Shown: positions 22,718-33,611 of the stretch, one piece after another
Layout of the letters: each line of letters begins with the position of its first letter
Numbering within the stretch: the first letter of the stretch is position 1
Assembly (NCBI GenBank): GCA_022376515.1
Contig: WTXI01000028.1
Coordinates: forward strand, 186,001-250,000
Direction of reading: 5' to 3'
Length of the DNA stretch: 64,000 nucleotides
Origin: Lactifluus volemus
Lineage: Eukaryota; Basidiomycota; Agaricomycetes; Russulales; Russulaceae
The notes under the pieces: model-generated
What the model saw: only the letters and a program-made list of their open reading frames with translations
The model's database searches: none
What the model was told of the DNA's origin: nothing
Translations under genes and position numbers: made by a program

Positions 22718-23905
22718 TTACAATATTTCGGTCCGAACATATCCCGAGTTAGGCGGTGGACAGTGACAGTGATCGGAATTTTGACGTGCCGGACTTAATC
22801 GCTGGGTATCTTGTACCTCGGATCCAGATGGGTGATACGTCGATAGATAAAGATCCTCAAGTGCTGGTAAACACTCAGGCCTCTGTGGCCAGTCCCCCAC
22901 CGAGCCCTCGCAGTGTCGACACAGTCATGGTGAAACACTCAAAGCTGTAAGAAATAATACAGAGGGCGGTGAATGGGCGAAAAAATTCAGCCATTGTGTG
23001 TCATCCATGTCGACTTTCCAGGTCGAGGGCGAATCGAAGACATATTCAATATCGAGATGTCCAATGCGAGACATGATGAACGAAAACTGTTTGTATTTTG
23101 TACCATAGATGAGCGACCTATGTCTCTGCACAAGACTCCTATGTAGAAATTGAAACGGTCGCACTGGAATTAATAAAAGAATACCGATTTTGATGCCGTT
23201 ACTGTAAAAGTCCATCATTGTGCGGCTATATGACCGAGACATGAGAATCGGGCATGACCTATGAACCGAGAGAGCTATCGGAGGTCAAAGAAATGCCTAC
23301 TGAAGAGTTGCACGCTGAGATCGCCGAGAAGAGGAGCATCGGTTCGGGCTACGAAGTCCTCCAGTTGCTCGCTGATACCTCAAAACCAGTGGTAGAGAGC
23401 GGGAAGGACAGCACGCGCTAACGAAGGTCGACGTATGGTCCTTGGATCAGGGAAAGAACTTGCCGAAGCTAGGGTATGTGATAAAGGGAGAGAGAGACCA
23501 AGGTCATTAGAAGACAAAAGAGGTTTTGGAAATGTCATAAATGAAATGCGGCTAATCGTAGGCGTGGGGCGGAACCACTTAAGAACGAGTCAGAGAGCGC
23601 CAGCATGCCATGGTTCCCGGTCTGATAAGTCTGAAGAGAGAGAAGCTCCAGTGGTATCCTCATGCCACCGAGCGAGATCGTGCGTACGCGGTTATGGTGG
23701 GCGAGTGCAGCTTTGATATTGTCCGAAAAACTAGCATAGAACGACTTTCTGTCGATCGGTAAGGGGCCAAACATCCAGCAATGTCTCCTGCACGGGAGTA
23801 CGGGTCGTGCAGAGAAGGCGCAGGTTGAGAACGATCTTTGTAGCTCCATCGTCAATCGGCCCGGCGGACCTGTCCATCGCATGACAGAGTGGACTAACTC
23901 GCAAG
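22718..23905 (-). pseudogene. 5'-truncated, frameshifted type A F-box gene
   Basis: On the minus strand the homology starts near 23905, in the second half of the F-box (LVHSVMRW, corresponding to LVHVCQRW). It runs through NLRLLCTTRTPV, a DVWPLPI block, NRVRTISLGGMRIPLELL and SFLSGSAPRLR. The remaining body is scattered over several frames and ends near 22720 with PALEDLYLSTYHPSGS. The first half of the F-box and all upstream sequence are gone. At least four frame changes make it a pseudogene. Confidence 0.8.
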
Positions 23906-24622
23906 CGCACCGGATCACCGCATACCAACCTGACGTCCGCGGACTACTCACGGGCCTACGGCCTGTGAGCCGTCCGCAGTTGACTTTACAAGTCCCCTCC
24001 TCATCGCCAACATCTTCTCCACCCTCCAACCCCACGGCGTACTCTCCTACGAGCTTGGCCACGGCTTCTCATCCGAGTCCTGGGGAGCCACAGTGCGTGC
24101 GTTCATGACGACCAACATGTTCCCCAAATTAGCCCTCGCTTCCTGCACCTCAGATCTCTCTCACCACACCCCGCCGAGCAAGGTTTCTGCCAGTTGGCAT
24201 TTCTAGTTTGCCTGGTGACCAGAATATGGGCATCCCTGAGACTGTTTCATGTTTTCTTAGCATCCTTAAACTTGCTGCGTTAATGTCCTTTTGAATGCTT
24301 AACCTGCTTAAACCGTTGTTTTGAGCAGTTTTAATAAATCAAACCTGAGAGGCCTATGAGACCTTGCTTAAAAACTTGCTCCCTGACATTTAACGAAGTA
24401 ATATAACGAAGTCTAGGAAATTGTAAGTGTCAAAAAACATTTAATAAAATTCGAGCTTTTTAGAAAGAGATAGGGAGTGGATGCGACTGTCGACAAGGAA
24501 TGATATGATCGACTAGGAAACGTCATTAATAAATCTGTTGATTTCAGTACACCTGACACGACAGCAACAAATAAAAATGCCTCAACGGGGTTAAATTTCG
24601 ACCCCCTATACACCTTTCATGC
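23906..24622. other. Spacer with an unassigned open segment
   Basis: The plus-strand segment at about 23996-24211 reads as a codon-like stretch (NIFSTLQPHGVLSYELGHGF ... VRAFMTTNMFPK), which looks protein-derived. I cannot assign a family and it has no start, so it is probably the end of a relic. The rest (24210-24620) is AT-rich with no signal. Confidence 0.35.
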
Positions 24623-25147
24623 TCATTTCCGGGTTGACCTAGACATTGACACGGGTTGCCTAAGAGGATAAGAGTGCCCGTTAGTAATGCGAGAGCGCTC
24701 CTTGGCCGTATCACAGACTTGCAGGTTACCCGAGTTTATAGGGTCAGCTTGCAAGTTGACCCACTCGTTCCCGGTCCCGGTCTCGGTCACAGTCCCGGTC
24801 CCAGTCCCAGTCCCGATCCCGGTCCCGGCCCCCGCCCCGGTCCCAGTCCCAAGGGGGCCAAGGCTCTCGATCGCAGCAATGACGGCAACGAGAAGGGTGA
24901 AGGCAAGGCCAGTCAAAGTGGAAACAACGGCGAAAGAGGTGATAACGGCGATGATTGCAATAGCGATAATGGCACCGATGACAAGGGCCGGGGCGATAAA
25001 AAAAATGCCTATGGAGATGGGAACGCCGATAAAGAGGAGAATGAGGATGGTAAGGCCAACGAAGCAGCCAATAATGATCTCTTCGTCAGACTTTTGACTG
25101 GGATTGGCAATTTTTTGAGTCATGATTGATAAAAATGGCAAAGTCAA
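24623..25147 (-). CDS. Small hydrophobic repeat protein, copy 2
   Basis: Paralog of 21732-22292, function unknown. The frame encodes 174 residues: N-terminus MTQKIANPSQKSDEE, then about 85 hydrophobic residues (IIIGCFVGLTILILLFIG, later APALVIGAIIAIAIIAVI), a Gly-Thr repeat made by the hexamer at 24764-24852, and the polar tail NLQADPINSGNLQVCDT. The hydrophobic part is less repetitive than in copy 1 and looks like three membrane helices. Both copies sit on the minus strand within the SFM1/F-box array and share flanking sequence on both sides, so the gene was duplicated as part of a larger block. The Gly-Thr tract is absent from copy 1. Confidence 0.45.
   Translation of the reverse strand: MTLPFLSIMTQKIANPSQKSDEEIIIGCFVGLTILILLFIGVPISIGIFFIAPALVIGAIIAIAIIAVITSFAVVSTLTGLAFTLLVAVIAAIESLGPLGTGTGAGAGTGIGTGTGTGTVTETGTGNEWVNLQADPINSGNLQVCDTAKERSRITNGHSYPLRQPVSMSRSTRK
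24764..24852 (+). repeat. GGTCCC-type hexamer repeat
   Basis: About fourteen imperfect units of GGTCCC/AGTCCC. On the minus strand they encode alternating Gly and Thr in the hydrophobic-repeat ORF 24623-25147. Confidence 0.85.
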
Positions 25148-25339
25148 CGAGCGTGTACACGTTCAAGCACGTTTAAGTACGTCCTCTCGGCTCTCGCCAC
25201 CTCCTCTCACTCCTCCTGAATCGCGTGACCGTACCCCTGTTCTGTGCGGGCTGGGACTACTGTATGCGTCATAGGAGAGTCGCTCGTCGTCGATCGAAAA
25301 TCCCAGATCGACTTCTTGGGCACCCCATCTCCACACATG

Positions 25340-25460
25340 GAACGGTGTCATGATGAATCACTCTTTCGTCGGGCACGAGGGAATACTGTCGACGACCTGC
25401 CGATCTCGATCAGACCTTCGATACCTGAATTAATTGACAGTAAGAGCCTACAGAACTGAC
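25340..25460 (+). pseudogene. Weak relic of the SFM1 3' end
   Basis: The stretch from about 25370 to the TGA near 25427 follows the last SFM1 exon with many mismatches (a GGCACGAGGGAATAC word for GGCATGAAGGAACAC, then CCTTCGAT close to the stop). The bases just after the stop also resemble the flank at 13877. If right, this is a fourth SFM1 position, again beside a minus-strand gene. The match was judged by eye and is weak. Confidence 0.35.
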
Positions 25461-25842
25461 GATGTAACCCAGGAAGCAGAGTGTATATATGTGTAAGTGA
25501 TGCAGGTGCGAGGACAAGTATACAATGTAATGATTGGATGGGGATAGAAAGTGGAATAGAATGAAAATGCGGTGATGTAGAGGCCAGAAGAGTTAGGTGC
25601 CCAACGTGATAGAAAGATGCTAGAATAGGTTGGGACGTTAGAGAAGGCATGCGTATATAAGGTAACAAGGGAAGGAAAGAGTGGAATGTTAGATGTGCAC
25701 GCTGAAAACAATGATACAACATAACAGGAAACGTGGTAGCAATCAGGACTATAACACAACAGATCTACACCCGAAGAGTGAGAGAGAATAAGAAAGAAAA
25801 GATAGCAAGGAAAGGGATGTAGTACGAGCTGCAGGATGAATG
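25461..25842. other. 3' flank of ATG1
   Basis: About 380 bases, purine-rich on the plus strand, with no coding signal. Overlapping minus-strand frames are extensions past the ATG1 stop. Confidence 0.4.
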
Positions 25843-28800
25843 TCAATGCGGTGCAGTGGCACGATGAAACTGCTGGAGAGCTTCTGCGTCCCACGGCGCC
25901 GGAATACGCGTAACATCGTCAAGGTTCTTGTCCGCACGCGCATCACGCAAACGTTCGCGGGTCGGCATCTCCATCCGCGCGCGGCATCGCACAAGTCGGA
26001 GCTTTGTTCGCTTGATCCCTATTCAAATTTATGGTCAATAATCAGCGCACGCTGCGATCGCAAAGATACGAAGAAGGAAATATACGCACAGGTGGCGATC
26101 GTCTCACGGTCCTCCTCCATGAATGGGTTGCCCTTCTGCAACAGGTCGTCCTGGAGTGCATACAGGCACCACAGCGACTCTTCATACAGGCGCTCGCACT
26201 CGTCGGGTGACTTGTGTGTGTCTAGCAGCTCATTGCGCGCCGCAGTCCGGCTCTGTAATAATTTCATGAGTGTGATTGGGGGTAGAATGAGAGGACGAAA
26301 AGGTACGTACGAGAGTGAGCGCGCGATTGTACACGAGTTCGTCCACCCAGGTGGTAGGGCCTGTGTATTGAGCTGGCAGCCACGTCTTGACGAGTGCCGC
26401 ACGGTCGTTACAGCGTAGAAAATGGTCCTTGAACCAGACGAGCGCTACGCCACCAACGCCACGTGACCAGTTAGAATTTGAAATAGATGGCGAGTAGTAC
26501 AAAGAGGCGAGCAGCGCACCTTCATCGAAGCCCTCAGAAAGGACAAAGTCACCTTCTGGATGCCGCATTTCCATATGTTCTTGGTACTTACGCAGCTCGT
26601 CGATTCCTTTTTGGGAGAACTGCATGACGAGCATGTAGATCGCGACGCAGGTGACTGCGTTGTACTCGGCCTGAACGTCCGCGTTGCGTCGCCGCGCCGC
26701 AACCTTTTCGTTCTCGCCTTCGCGCGGGGCGAATTTGCTCGGATCCGGAAGCGGTTCTAAATCAACAGCCACCAGCCACCACCATCAATGGGCTTACAAG
26801 GGAAGTGAAAAGAGGGGGATAGGACGCACTCTGCGGCACGCCCTTCACAAACTCGTACATCTCGTCTGCCCAGCGCGTGATCACATGGGTCTTCTGTGCC
26901 AGCTGTTCTAGCGCGCCGAGCAATTCGTCCTGCACCGGGTCGACCTCCCCAACGCCACCGCCCATGCTTGCAGAACACGTACGCGGAGACGACGACCCCG
27001 TCCCCTGTCCGCCATAACTAAGAGTGGCAAAACGAGGGGGCGAGCGCGGGCTGCCAACACCTGCGCCAAAGAGCTTCTTCGAAGCCAGCGATAGGGCGCG
27101 TGAGAGAGCGTTGGTCGCGGAGCGGCCCGTCGGAATCGGTACGCCACCGTGGCTCGGTGGTGGTGGGAAAGTTGGGCCAGATGGTGAATCCGGTGAGAGG
27201 TGAGGCAGAAGATCAGGGAGGCGCTTCTCATCGTTGGCAGAGGCAGGCGTTGGCGGTACGCGGCGGTCAAGGAGAGGTCGACGCCGGGCTGCATTGATCT
27301 CTGTGGGATGGTCTGATTTTTTGAAGACTTTTGGTATGCATTAACATACTTACCGTCCACTGCCCGATTGAATTCGACAGCTTGTGTGTCTCCTACAAGT
27401 ACATACTCCCTACGGAGCAAGCCGTCCTCTTCTGTCTCCCCTGGAATAATAGAACCCTCAGTCGATAACGGCGTCAAAAGCGGCCTCGACACGGGAAAAG
27501 CCATATTGGATGTCGCACGGGCCATTGTTGGTGGAGGTTCCTTGGGGGACTGTAACGAGGTGAGGTCGCACTTCTACTCGCACGCACTGGAGAAAGTGAT
27601 CTGTCCATCACGTACCTCGATGATGCCTCCTCTTGAGATCGAGATGCTCCCTCGCTCTCACGCCTCCTAAAGTTAAACTTGCTTGGTGGGATCATTGCCC
27701 GCGGGTCGAGAACCTCGGGCGGGACTCGCATATGGTGTTCAGGAATCTTTCCATCATCTACCGGCTCCAGAGGAGGTGGGGTGGGGGGCTTAACAACTAT
27801 CGGCCGGGGAAATTTGGAATTTGTCATAGCCTCGCTCTTAAAGAAAGCTTCAAAGCTCGTGCGCTCGGCGGGATTTTGCCGCAAGAGAGCACGGATGAGG
27901 GCTTTGATGTCCGAGGAAACCACTTGTGGTGGGTCGTCACCCGGACGTGGTTGATGGGAGGGGTCTTCATCAGGAAACTTAATTCCCTTAGAGTGATCGA
28001 TCTTCCTTAGAAGTTCGATGTGATTGGCAGCGCGAAAGGGGGCTTTGCCGACAGACATTTCGTAAAGCACAGCACCGACGGACCAGAGGTCAGCTTTGGC
28101 ATCGTACTTCTGACCACTGAGGATTTCGGGTGCCATGTAGAGCCTGGGAGGGAATTGCTCATTTAGTTGTGACTGAGACGAAGTACGCAAGATGGGAAAC
28201 TCACGGGGACCCACAAAGGGTCTCTGCCATCATTGCATTTGGAAGGGACCGCGCGAAGCCAAAATCAGCCACTTTGAGGAGGGGAACTCCTAAAGGGTGA
28301 CCGCGAACTAAATCTTCATTGCCTGGGGGACGTAAGAGCAAGTTCTGTGGCTTGATATCACGGTGGATCAGGTCTCGTTGCCGCAAGAACTTGAGTGCAC
28401 GTGCTATAGGGACAGAGGTTACCGACATGTGTGACCAGATAAGGGGAGCCCGCACCGAGTTGCCTCAGGAAACTTCGAACGACGATTTCGGCGAGACCAC
28501 CCGTCCTAGGGTGGGGATAATACTGGGGTGCAGCACCAGGTTCGGGAATATATTCTAAGGTTTCTACACGTCCGCGCTTCTTGAGGTAGTTAGTGAGATC
28601 GCCCCCAGAACAGTACTCCATGATGAGGTATATGTTGCGCTCGGCGCGCTTCAAGGGATTTCAAAAATGGTTTCAATATTAAAAATGAGTGAAACGCACG
28701 ATGATATCGATCAATTTGGTGATGTGTCGATGGGATAATAACTTAAGAATGTCGATTTCGCTCTGGAGGTTCTCGAAAAGCTTGGCAGAGAGATTGCTAC

Positions 28801-29047
28801 GACTGACAGTCTTGATCGCAACTTCGTGACGCGTCTCCTAACCAAAACATTCGTGTTGTTAACAAGCCGATGGCAAATGTAGAGAACGCGACAGGTCGAC
28901 ACTCACTTCATTGTAGCCTTTGTAGACAGTCGCGAAGCTTCCCTTACCAAGGTCGCCGACTATAACATAAGGCTTTAACTCCTCATCCTCTGGTCGTTTG
29001 CTTGATGAATGAGTTCGTTCAGCTGGTGTATCAGCCGTGCCTGCCAT
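25843..29047 (-). CDS. ATG1: Serine/threonine kinase Atg1 (ULK1 family), autophagy initiation
   Basis: Atg1 with Atg13 starts autophagosome formation at the pre-autophagosomal structure. Eleven exons join in frame: 29047-28907, 28837-28700, 28648-28456, 28403-28205, 28143-27588, 27540-27354, 27300-26830, 26756-26520, 26444-26311, 26252-26090 and 26018-25843, giving about 864 residues. The kinase domain is N-terminal: glycine loop [11 protein letters not shown] (about 34-44), catalytic lysine in VAIK (56), IHRDIKPQN (Asp about 173), DFG in [10 protein letters not shown] (about 204) and APEIL. A Pro/Ser-rich linker follows, with a conserved [22 protein letters not shown]. The C-terminal Atg13-binding tMIT-like region carries [38 protein letters not shown] and [19 protein letters not shown]. 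The intron at 27587-27541 is the least certain join; it is chosen because it restores frame. Head to head with the TAG1-like gene. Confidence 0.95.
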
Positions 29048-29316
29048 GGGTTATTGGGTGATAAGGGAATGATGTAGGAAGGCAGGGTAGGAGAGGAGGG
29101 GAGAGTTATCGCGTGAAGATGATAGTAAAGAATAGAGATGGAGGAAATGCAAGGGAGAGTGCTTAATTGGATTTATCAGCAAGTTGAGGGCAAAGCAAAG
29201 CAGAATTAGCCAGACTTGGACTTGACCTTGGCTTGGCTGGCTGGGGCAGTGAGCGAGCCGAGCGTGTGACTTTTGTATTATATCATATCTATCACGTGTC
29301 ACTTATCCGACATCTC
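29048..29316. promoter_or_regulatory. Shared divergent promoter region of ATG1 and the TAG1-like gene
   Basis: Only 269 bases separate the two start codons, so both promoters must lie here or overlap the first exons. The part next to ATG1 is pyrimidine-rich on the ATG1 sense strand (plus strand AGGAGAGGAGGGGAGAG), a common feature of fungal core promoters. A CACGTG E-box-type word lies at 29293-29298, 19 bases before the TAG1-like ATG. No TATA box is obvious. Coregulation is an inference. Confidence 0.6.
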
Positions 29317-31404
29317 ATGTCTCCATCAAACACCCAAGATATTGACACGGGTCAACCATTAAACAAGGGAAAGGCGAGAGCAGTCAATGGCTGTAATCAA
29401 GAACCTACAGAAACAACTCCCTTACTACCCCATCAATCCTATGTCATTCACACTGACGATGATAACTTAGACACCACCGGCCAATCCAACCGCTCCAGCT
29501 TACTATCCACACTCACCACTGTATTTCTCACCACACTCTTCGTCTCAATCCTCCTCATACTACTTCTAATTTCACTTGCTTACTCTTACGCCGCAAAAGC
29601 ATCCCAGTTGTCAGATCGAGACATCCTAGATACTGGCCTCTTGTTTCGTGGCCCGGATGCACTCGATGTGCTCAACATCTCGGAACATGGCGAAGTATGG
29701 TTAAGGATTGATGGCAGTGTTGGTTTTGATGCAGGTGCTATCATCGGTGTAAAGCCCGACGACAGAGACAACTTCTTGCGTGACGCCTGGAAGGCCATTG
29801 GACGCTGGGGCATCCGCAATCTCGATGTCGTTTCTATCACCCTCTCCTCTATCAACATTACTTCCCATGATGACCCCCCTACGCATTTAGCTTCTATCCG
29901 TACTTTTCCATTCCAGATTCCTCTCACCGCAAATCCTCCGGACGACTCCTCGTGGTTGACTCCAATTTCTCTACCCGTGCATGTCCAACCCTCACAAAAT
30001 CTATCTACTTGGCTCAACTTTGCACGCGAAAGCTGGAGACACGGCTATGTCGTCGCTCAGGCCTCAATTTCTCGAGCTAAACTTCAAGGCGGCCCATTGC
30101 GCGGTGCCACCTGGCGAAGTTCACTTAGCACAGATAGGTCAAATCTTACAGTCGGACTCCGTATGAAGAGTACGTTTACATTCTCCTTTTAACCCTCATT
30201 CTTCAACAGCCCTGACAGTCTTCTAGTCCCTGTCCTGCCCAGCCTACCTGCTCCAGGCGACGGTCCACCCCTACCATCCATCTCTGACCTAGTCCACCTC
30301 ACTCAATTTTCCGTCTCATCTGGTGCTGAAAGTCTCACCCTCGATGCAAAAGCGACAATTTTTAATCCTATCCCCTCAACAATTACCCTCACCGCACCCC
30401 CTCTTCCTTTCATCGTCTGGGTCCCGCCCCCACCAGACGCAAATGATGACTCCCTTATCCCAGTGGTCTCCGTCACTTCAGCGCCATTCACCCTCACACA
30501 TCCAAACATCACATTCTCCCTTCATGGCAACGTTATTCCTATTCACCGATCTGCGATTCCTGCCCTCTCGTTTCTTCTCTCTGATTATTTATCCGGCGTC
30601 GACCATCCAATCTCGATTACATCGCTATTCAAACTATTCTCCAATTACACTGCCCACACAATATTCCCCGCTCCTCATCCACGGCCTGAGGTACTGCGCA
30701 ACGTGACAATCGAAAGCATGAAAATCCACGCTTCAGGCACAACGATCCTTGCCAATGGGATCGTGCATGCGCGACTCGCCTTTCCAAAGGGCATGGAAGT
30801 TATGGTGCACGTTAACCGGGTGCTGCCTGACGTACTTGTCTTTGACGGACCACTCCCAACCGTATCTACTGCCGAACCCACCGTTACAACGTCAAGCATG
30901 ACAGAACACGATAGCTTCGAGATGTCCTCAAAAGGTGATGACGATGACGACGATGACGATGACGACGTGCCTCCGGCACGTCCACTCCCCTCACCACTCC
31001 CACCACATGCCTTTGCGCGGATCCGACCTCACACATGGGCCACCGCGATGAGCTCACCGACCGAGCCTCGACGGGACTGGAACGAACACGGACACACGAC
31101 TCTCCACATCTCGGCGTGGTTTTCAGACGTCCCGCTCGAGGTGCTACCCGGTCGGGACCGCGAGTTTCGCAGCTTTGTCGGTAAAGTTATTTTTGGACGT
31201 GGTGATGGCGCGGTTGCGGGCGTGCAGGGTGTCGCTGCAGTTGGCGTGCGCGTGGAGGGGTTGTCGATTGGCGATGATGAAGCTCAGATTGTTGGTGGAC
31301 TCGGAGGAGATGGGACAACTAAGCGAAATGTTGGTGGCGGATTGGTCTTGACGGACTTGCCGTTTCAGGGGAGCGTGAGAGTGGGGAGGAAAGGGCTCGG
31401 CTGA
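29317..31404 (+). CDS. TAG1: TAG1-like vacuolar single-pass membrane glycoprotein
   Basis: Two exons (29317-30169 and 30227-31404) give about 676 residues. The N-terminus is cytosolic and short, with TETTPLLPHQ. One membrane helix spans about residues 66-90 (TTVFLTTLFVSILLILLLIS), followed by a large domain with many N-glycosylation sites (NIS, NIT, NLS, NLT, NYT, NVT). Conserved blocks include LLFRGPDALDVLNISEHG, WKAIGRWGIRNLDVV, PFTLTHPNITFSLHG, RNVTIESMKIHASG and LPFQGSVRVGRKG. This architecture fits the fungal family often mislabelled 'pre-rRNA processing protein', which includes yeast Tag1 (YLR173W). Tag1 acts with Atg1-Atg13 to terminate autophagy during long starvation. A run of ten Asp residues lies at about 521-531. 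The start at 29317 is preferred over a non-conserved upstream ATG at 29233. The family is assigned from memory without alignment. Confidence 0.78.
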
Positions 31405-31495
31405 GAAGGATGTGCGGTACTCCTCGTGGTGGGCTTTGTTTCTTGTGCATTTGAGTAGAATGCGTGCACAGTACTGGTAATATGCAACCAACTTT

Positions 31496-31910
31496 CCTTT
31501 GTCCTGTCTAGTATTGAAAGAGCTCAGCATCGACGAGATGGGATTGATTTGGCAAGTTGATATGGACGGGAACTCTTCCGGCCATTCAGACTCCAGACCC
31601 TGCCAGTGCGTATATCTCAGAACGTCCAGTCACTCATCGTGTCAGCGCTACGGGGGCTCAGTGGGGAATTGGCCACCAGGTGTTTACCGGCATTGGAGGA
31701 GCTTCAACTATCAGGGTATATCAGGCATCTCAGCGCAACAACTGGCCATTCATCGTTGTCCTCCGAAAGTTGATGCGGTGCCAGTAGGAAGCTCGATGTT
31801 GTCTACAACCCCTTCCACTCCTAGTTACATCCCATTGATTCATGCTACTCCTATTGTCCCGCTATGCTTTCCCTGTATATATCTAACTCTTCTTCATTGA
31901 CACGCGAAAG
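31496..31910 (+). pseudogene. 3' relic of a type A F-box gene
   Basis: Matches the end and 3' flank of the F-box gene 61547-63213: the segments for QVDMDG..W..LFRPF, for SLIVSALRGLSGELA and for VLPALEEL, in mixed frames, followed by the shared 3' flank (CAACCCCTTCCACTCCTAGT near 31807, then a CTGTATATATCTAAC word). The rest of the gene is absent. It marks the border between the conserved block and the type B F-box cluster. Confidence 0.7.
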
Positions 31911-32038
31911 GATGTATTATCATACGATGTATGTGACTGGGCGCCAACGTACAATTTTGGATATAGGTCAGCGCCCAAGGCCTACACACTGCTGTACGCT
32001 CTTCAATCGCATCCACGTCATTACCCACATCCCTGAAA

Positions 32039-33611
32039 ATGTATGGTTGCCGCTCTACCATAATTTATCCTCCCCCCATTAGAATGCTCGGCCGACGTAC
32101 GCGGTTCCAAATTATGGTCTTTTTGTCGCTAATCCGTTCCTGATCACAATTGCGAATCAACAGGGCTCAACAGCAATCGTGAGGCTAATGATAGACGACT
32201 CTCACCTATCCACATCCTCAACGATGACGTCCTTCTCAATATATTTCATCTTTATCGGTTGGCAGAACCGGACGAATACGAAGATGAGAAAACTGTGTTG
32301 AACTACAGATGGGACCGTCAACGTTGGTGGTACAAACTGGCACAAGTTTGTCGACAGTGGCGAGATATTATTCTCGAATCACCACTCCAGCTCGACCTTC
32401 ATCTCTATTGCACCAATGGTGTGCCTGTAGCGGACATGCTCGCACATTCACCACCTCTACCACTCACCATCGATTATCGCACCCGGGCCGTGACTAGGGA
32501 TGGCGACTCGGAGATACTGACAGCAGAAGATGAATCGGGTATATTGCTCGCACTTTCACACCGCGATCGCATTCGTCGCATTGACCTTCGGCAGCTCCCA
32601 AATGTAGTGAAGTTCGTCACGGTTATGGGTCATCAATTCCCAAGGCTGGAACGCATGTATACCAATTCTCGGACAATCCTTCCTTTAACGTTTCAAGCCC
32701 CCAATCTACGCCATCTCGTATTGTCGACGGCTGCCCTTTTGATCGGATCTCCTTTACTCACAACTACTGCCGGCCTTGTCACTCTCGTGCTAGATATCCC
32801 ACCATCCGCGTATTTCCCTCCGAGTTATGTACTTGCCCGGCTTTCACTTATGCTCCAGCTGGAGTCGCTCAACATTGATGTTCGTATTCCCAACCGTGAT
32901 GTTGAGAGTCAGTTACTTGAGACCCAACTCACACTTGCTAAACTACGCTGGTTTGTGTTCCATGGTGTGAGCGCCTATTTGAATGGCCTCGTTGCTCGGA
33001 TCAGCGCCCCTTCCCTCAGCGTCTTTCGTGTCTATCTTTTCGATCACTTTCCCTTTCCTATTCCACGCATCCTACAGTTCATGCAATCATCTGAAAATCT
33101 CATATTCAGCGCTGTCAAAGTCACTTTCTTCAAGGAATTCGTCCAATTACATGCGAATGCTCGAAGGGGAGTCCCCCTGTTGGTGTTGCGCTTCAATTGC
33201 AGACAGCTTTATGGGCAAGTAGCAACTGCCAGTGCAGTGCAAGTCCTCGGCACACTTTCACCCGTACTTTCTGTCGTGGAGCAAGTCACTCTCAGTCACA
33301 CGGAACACAGTCGGCCATCGGAATGGCACAACGACGTCGACCGAACGCAGTGGCATGATCTTCTTAGAATTTTCAACAATGCCAAGGCTCTTTATGTGCA
33401 AGAGGAGCTCGTCGGAAGAATCTCTCAGTCACTGCAATCCGTCGGCGGTGAAGAACCGCCACTTGAGCTCCTTCCGAACCTTCAAGAGGTTGGATATTCT
33501 GGAGGAAGCGATCTTCGGGACGCATTCACCGCATTTCTCGATGAGCGACAAGTTTCAGGTCACCCTATAAGCCTGCGCATGATGGATCGCTCAATGTTTG
33601 TGGATAGATAG
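32039..33611 (+). CDS. F-box protein with leucine-rich repeat-like body, type B, copy B1
   Basis: Two exons, 32039-32096 and 32164-33611, give about 501 residues from ATG 32039. The uninterrupted main frame has no ATG before the F-box, and the intron (GTACGC...CAACAG) solves this. F-box at about residues 30-90: SPIHILNDDVLLNIFHLYRL, then YKLAQVCRQWRDIILESPLQL. The body carries the family blocks NGVPVADMLAHSPPLPL, ESGILLALSHRDRIRRI, leucine-rich segments, ARISAPSLS, QFMQSSENL and a C-terminal LPNLQEVGYSGGSD. Presumed SCF substrate receptor with unknown target. It is the most diverged of the five type B genes. An extra insert (RAVTRDGDSEILT) follows the LTIDY segment. Confidence 0.8.
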
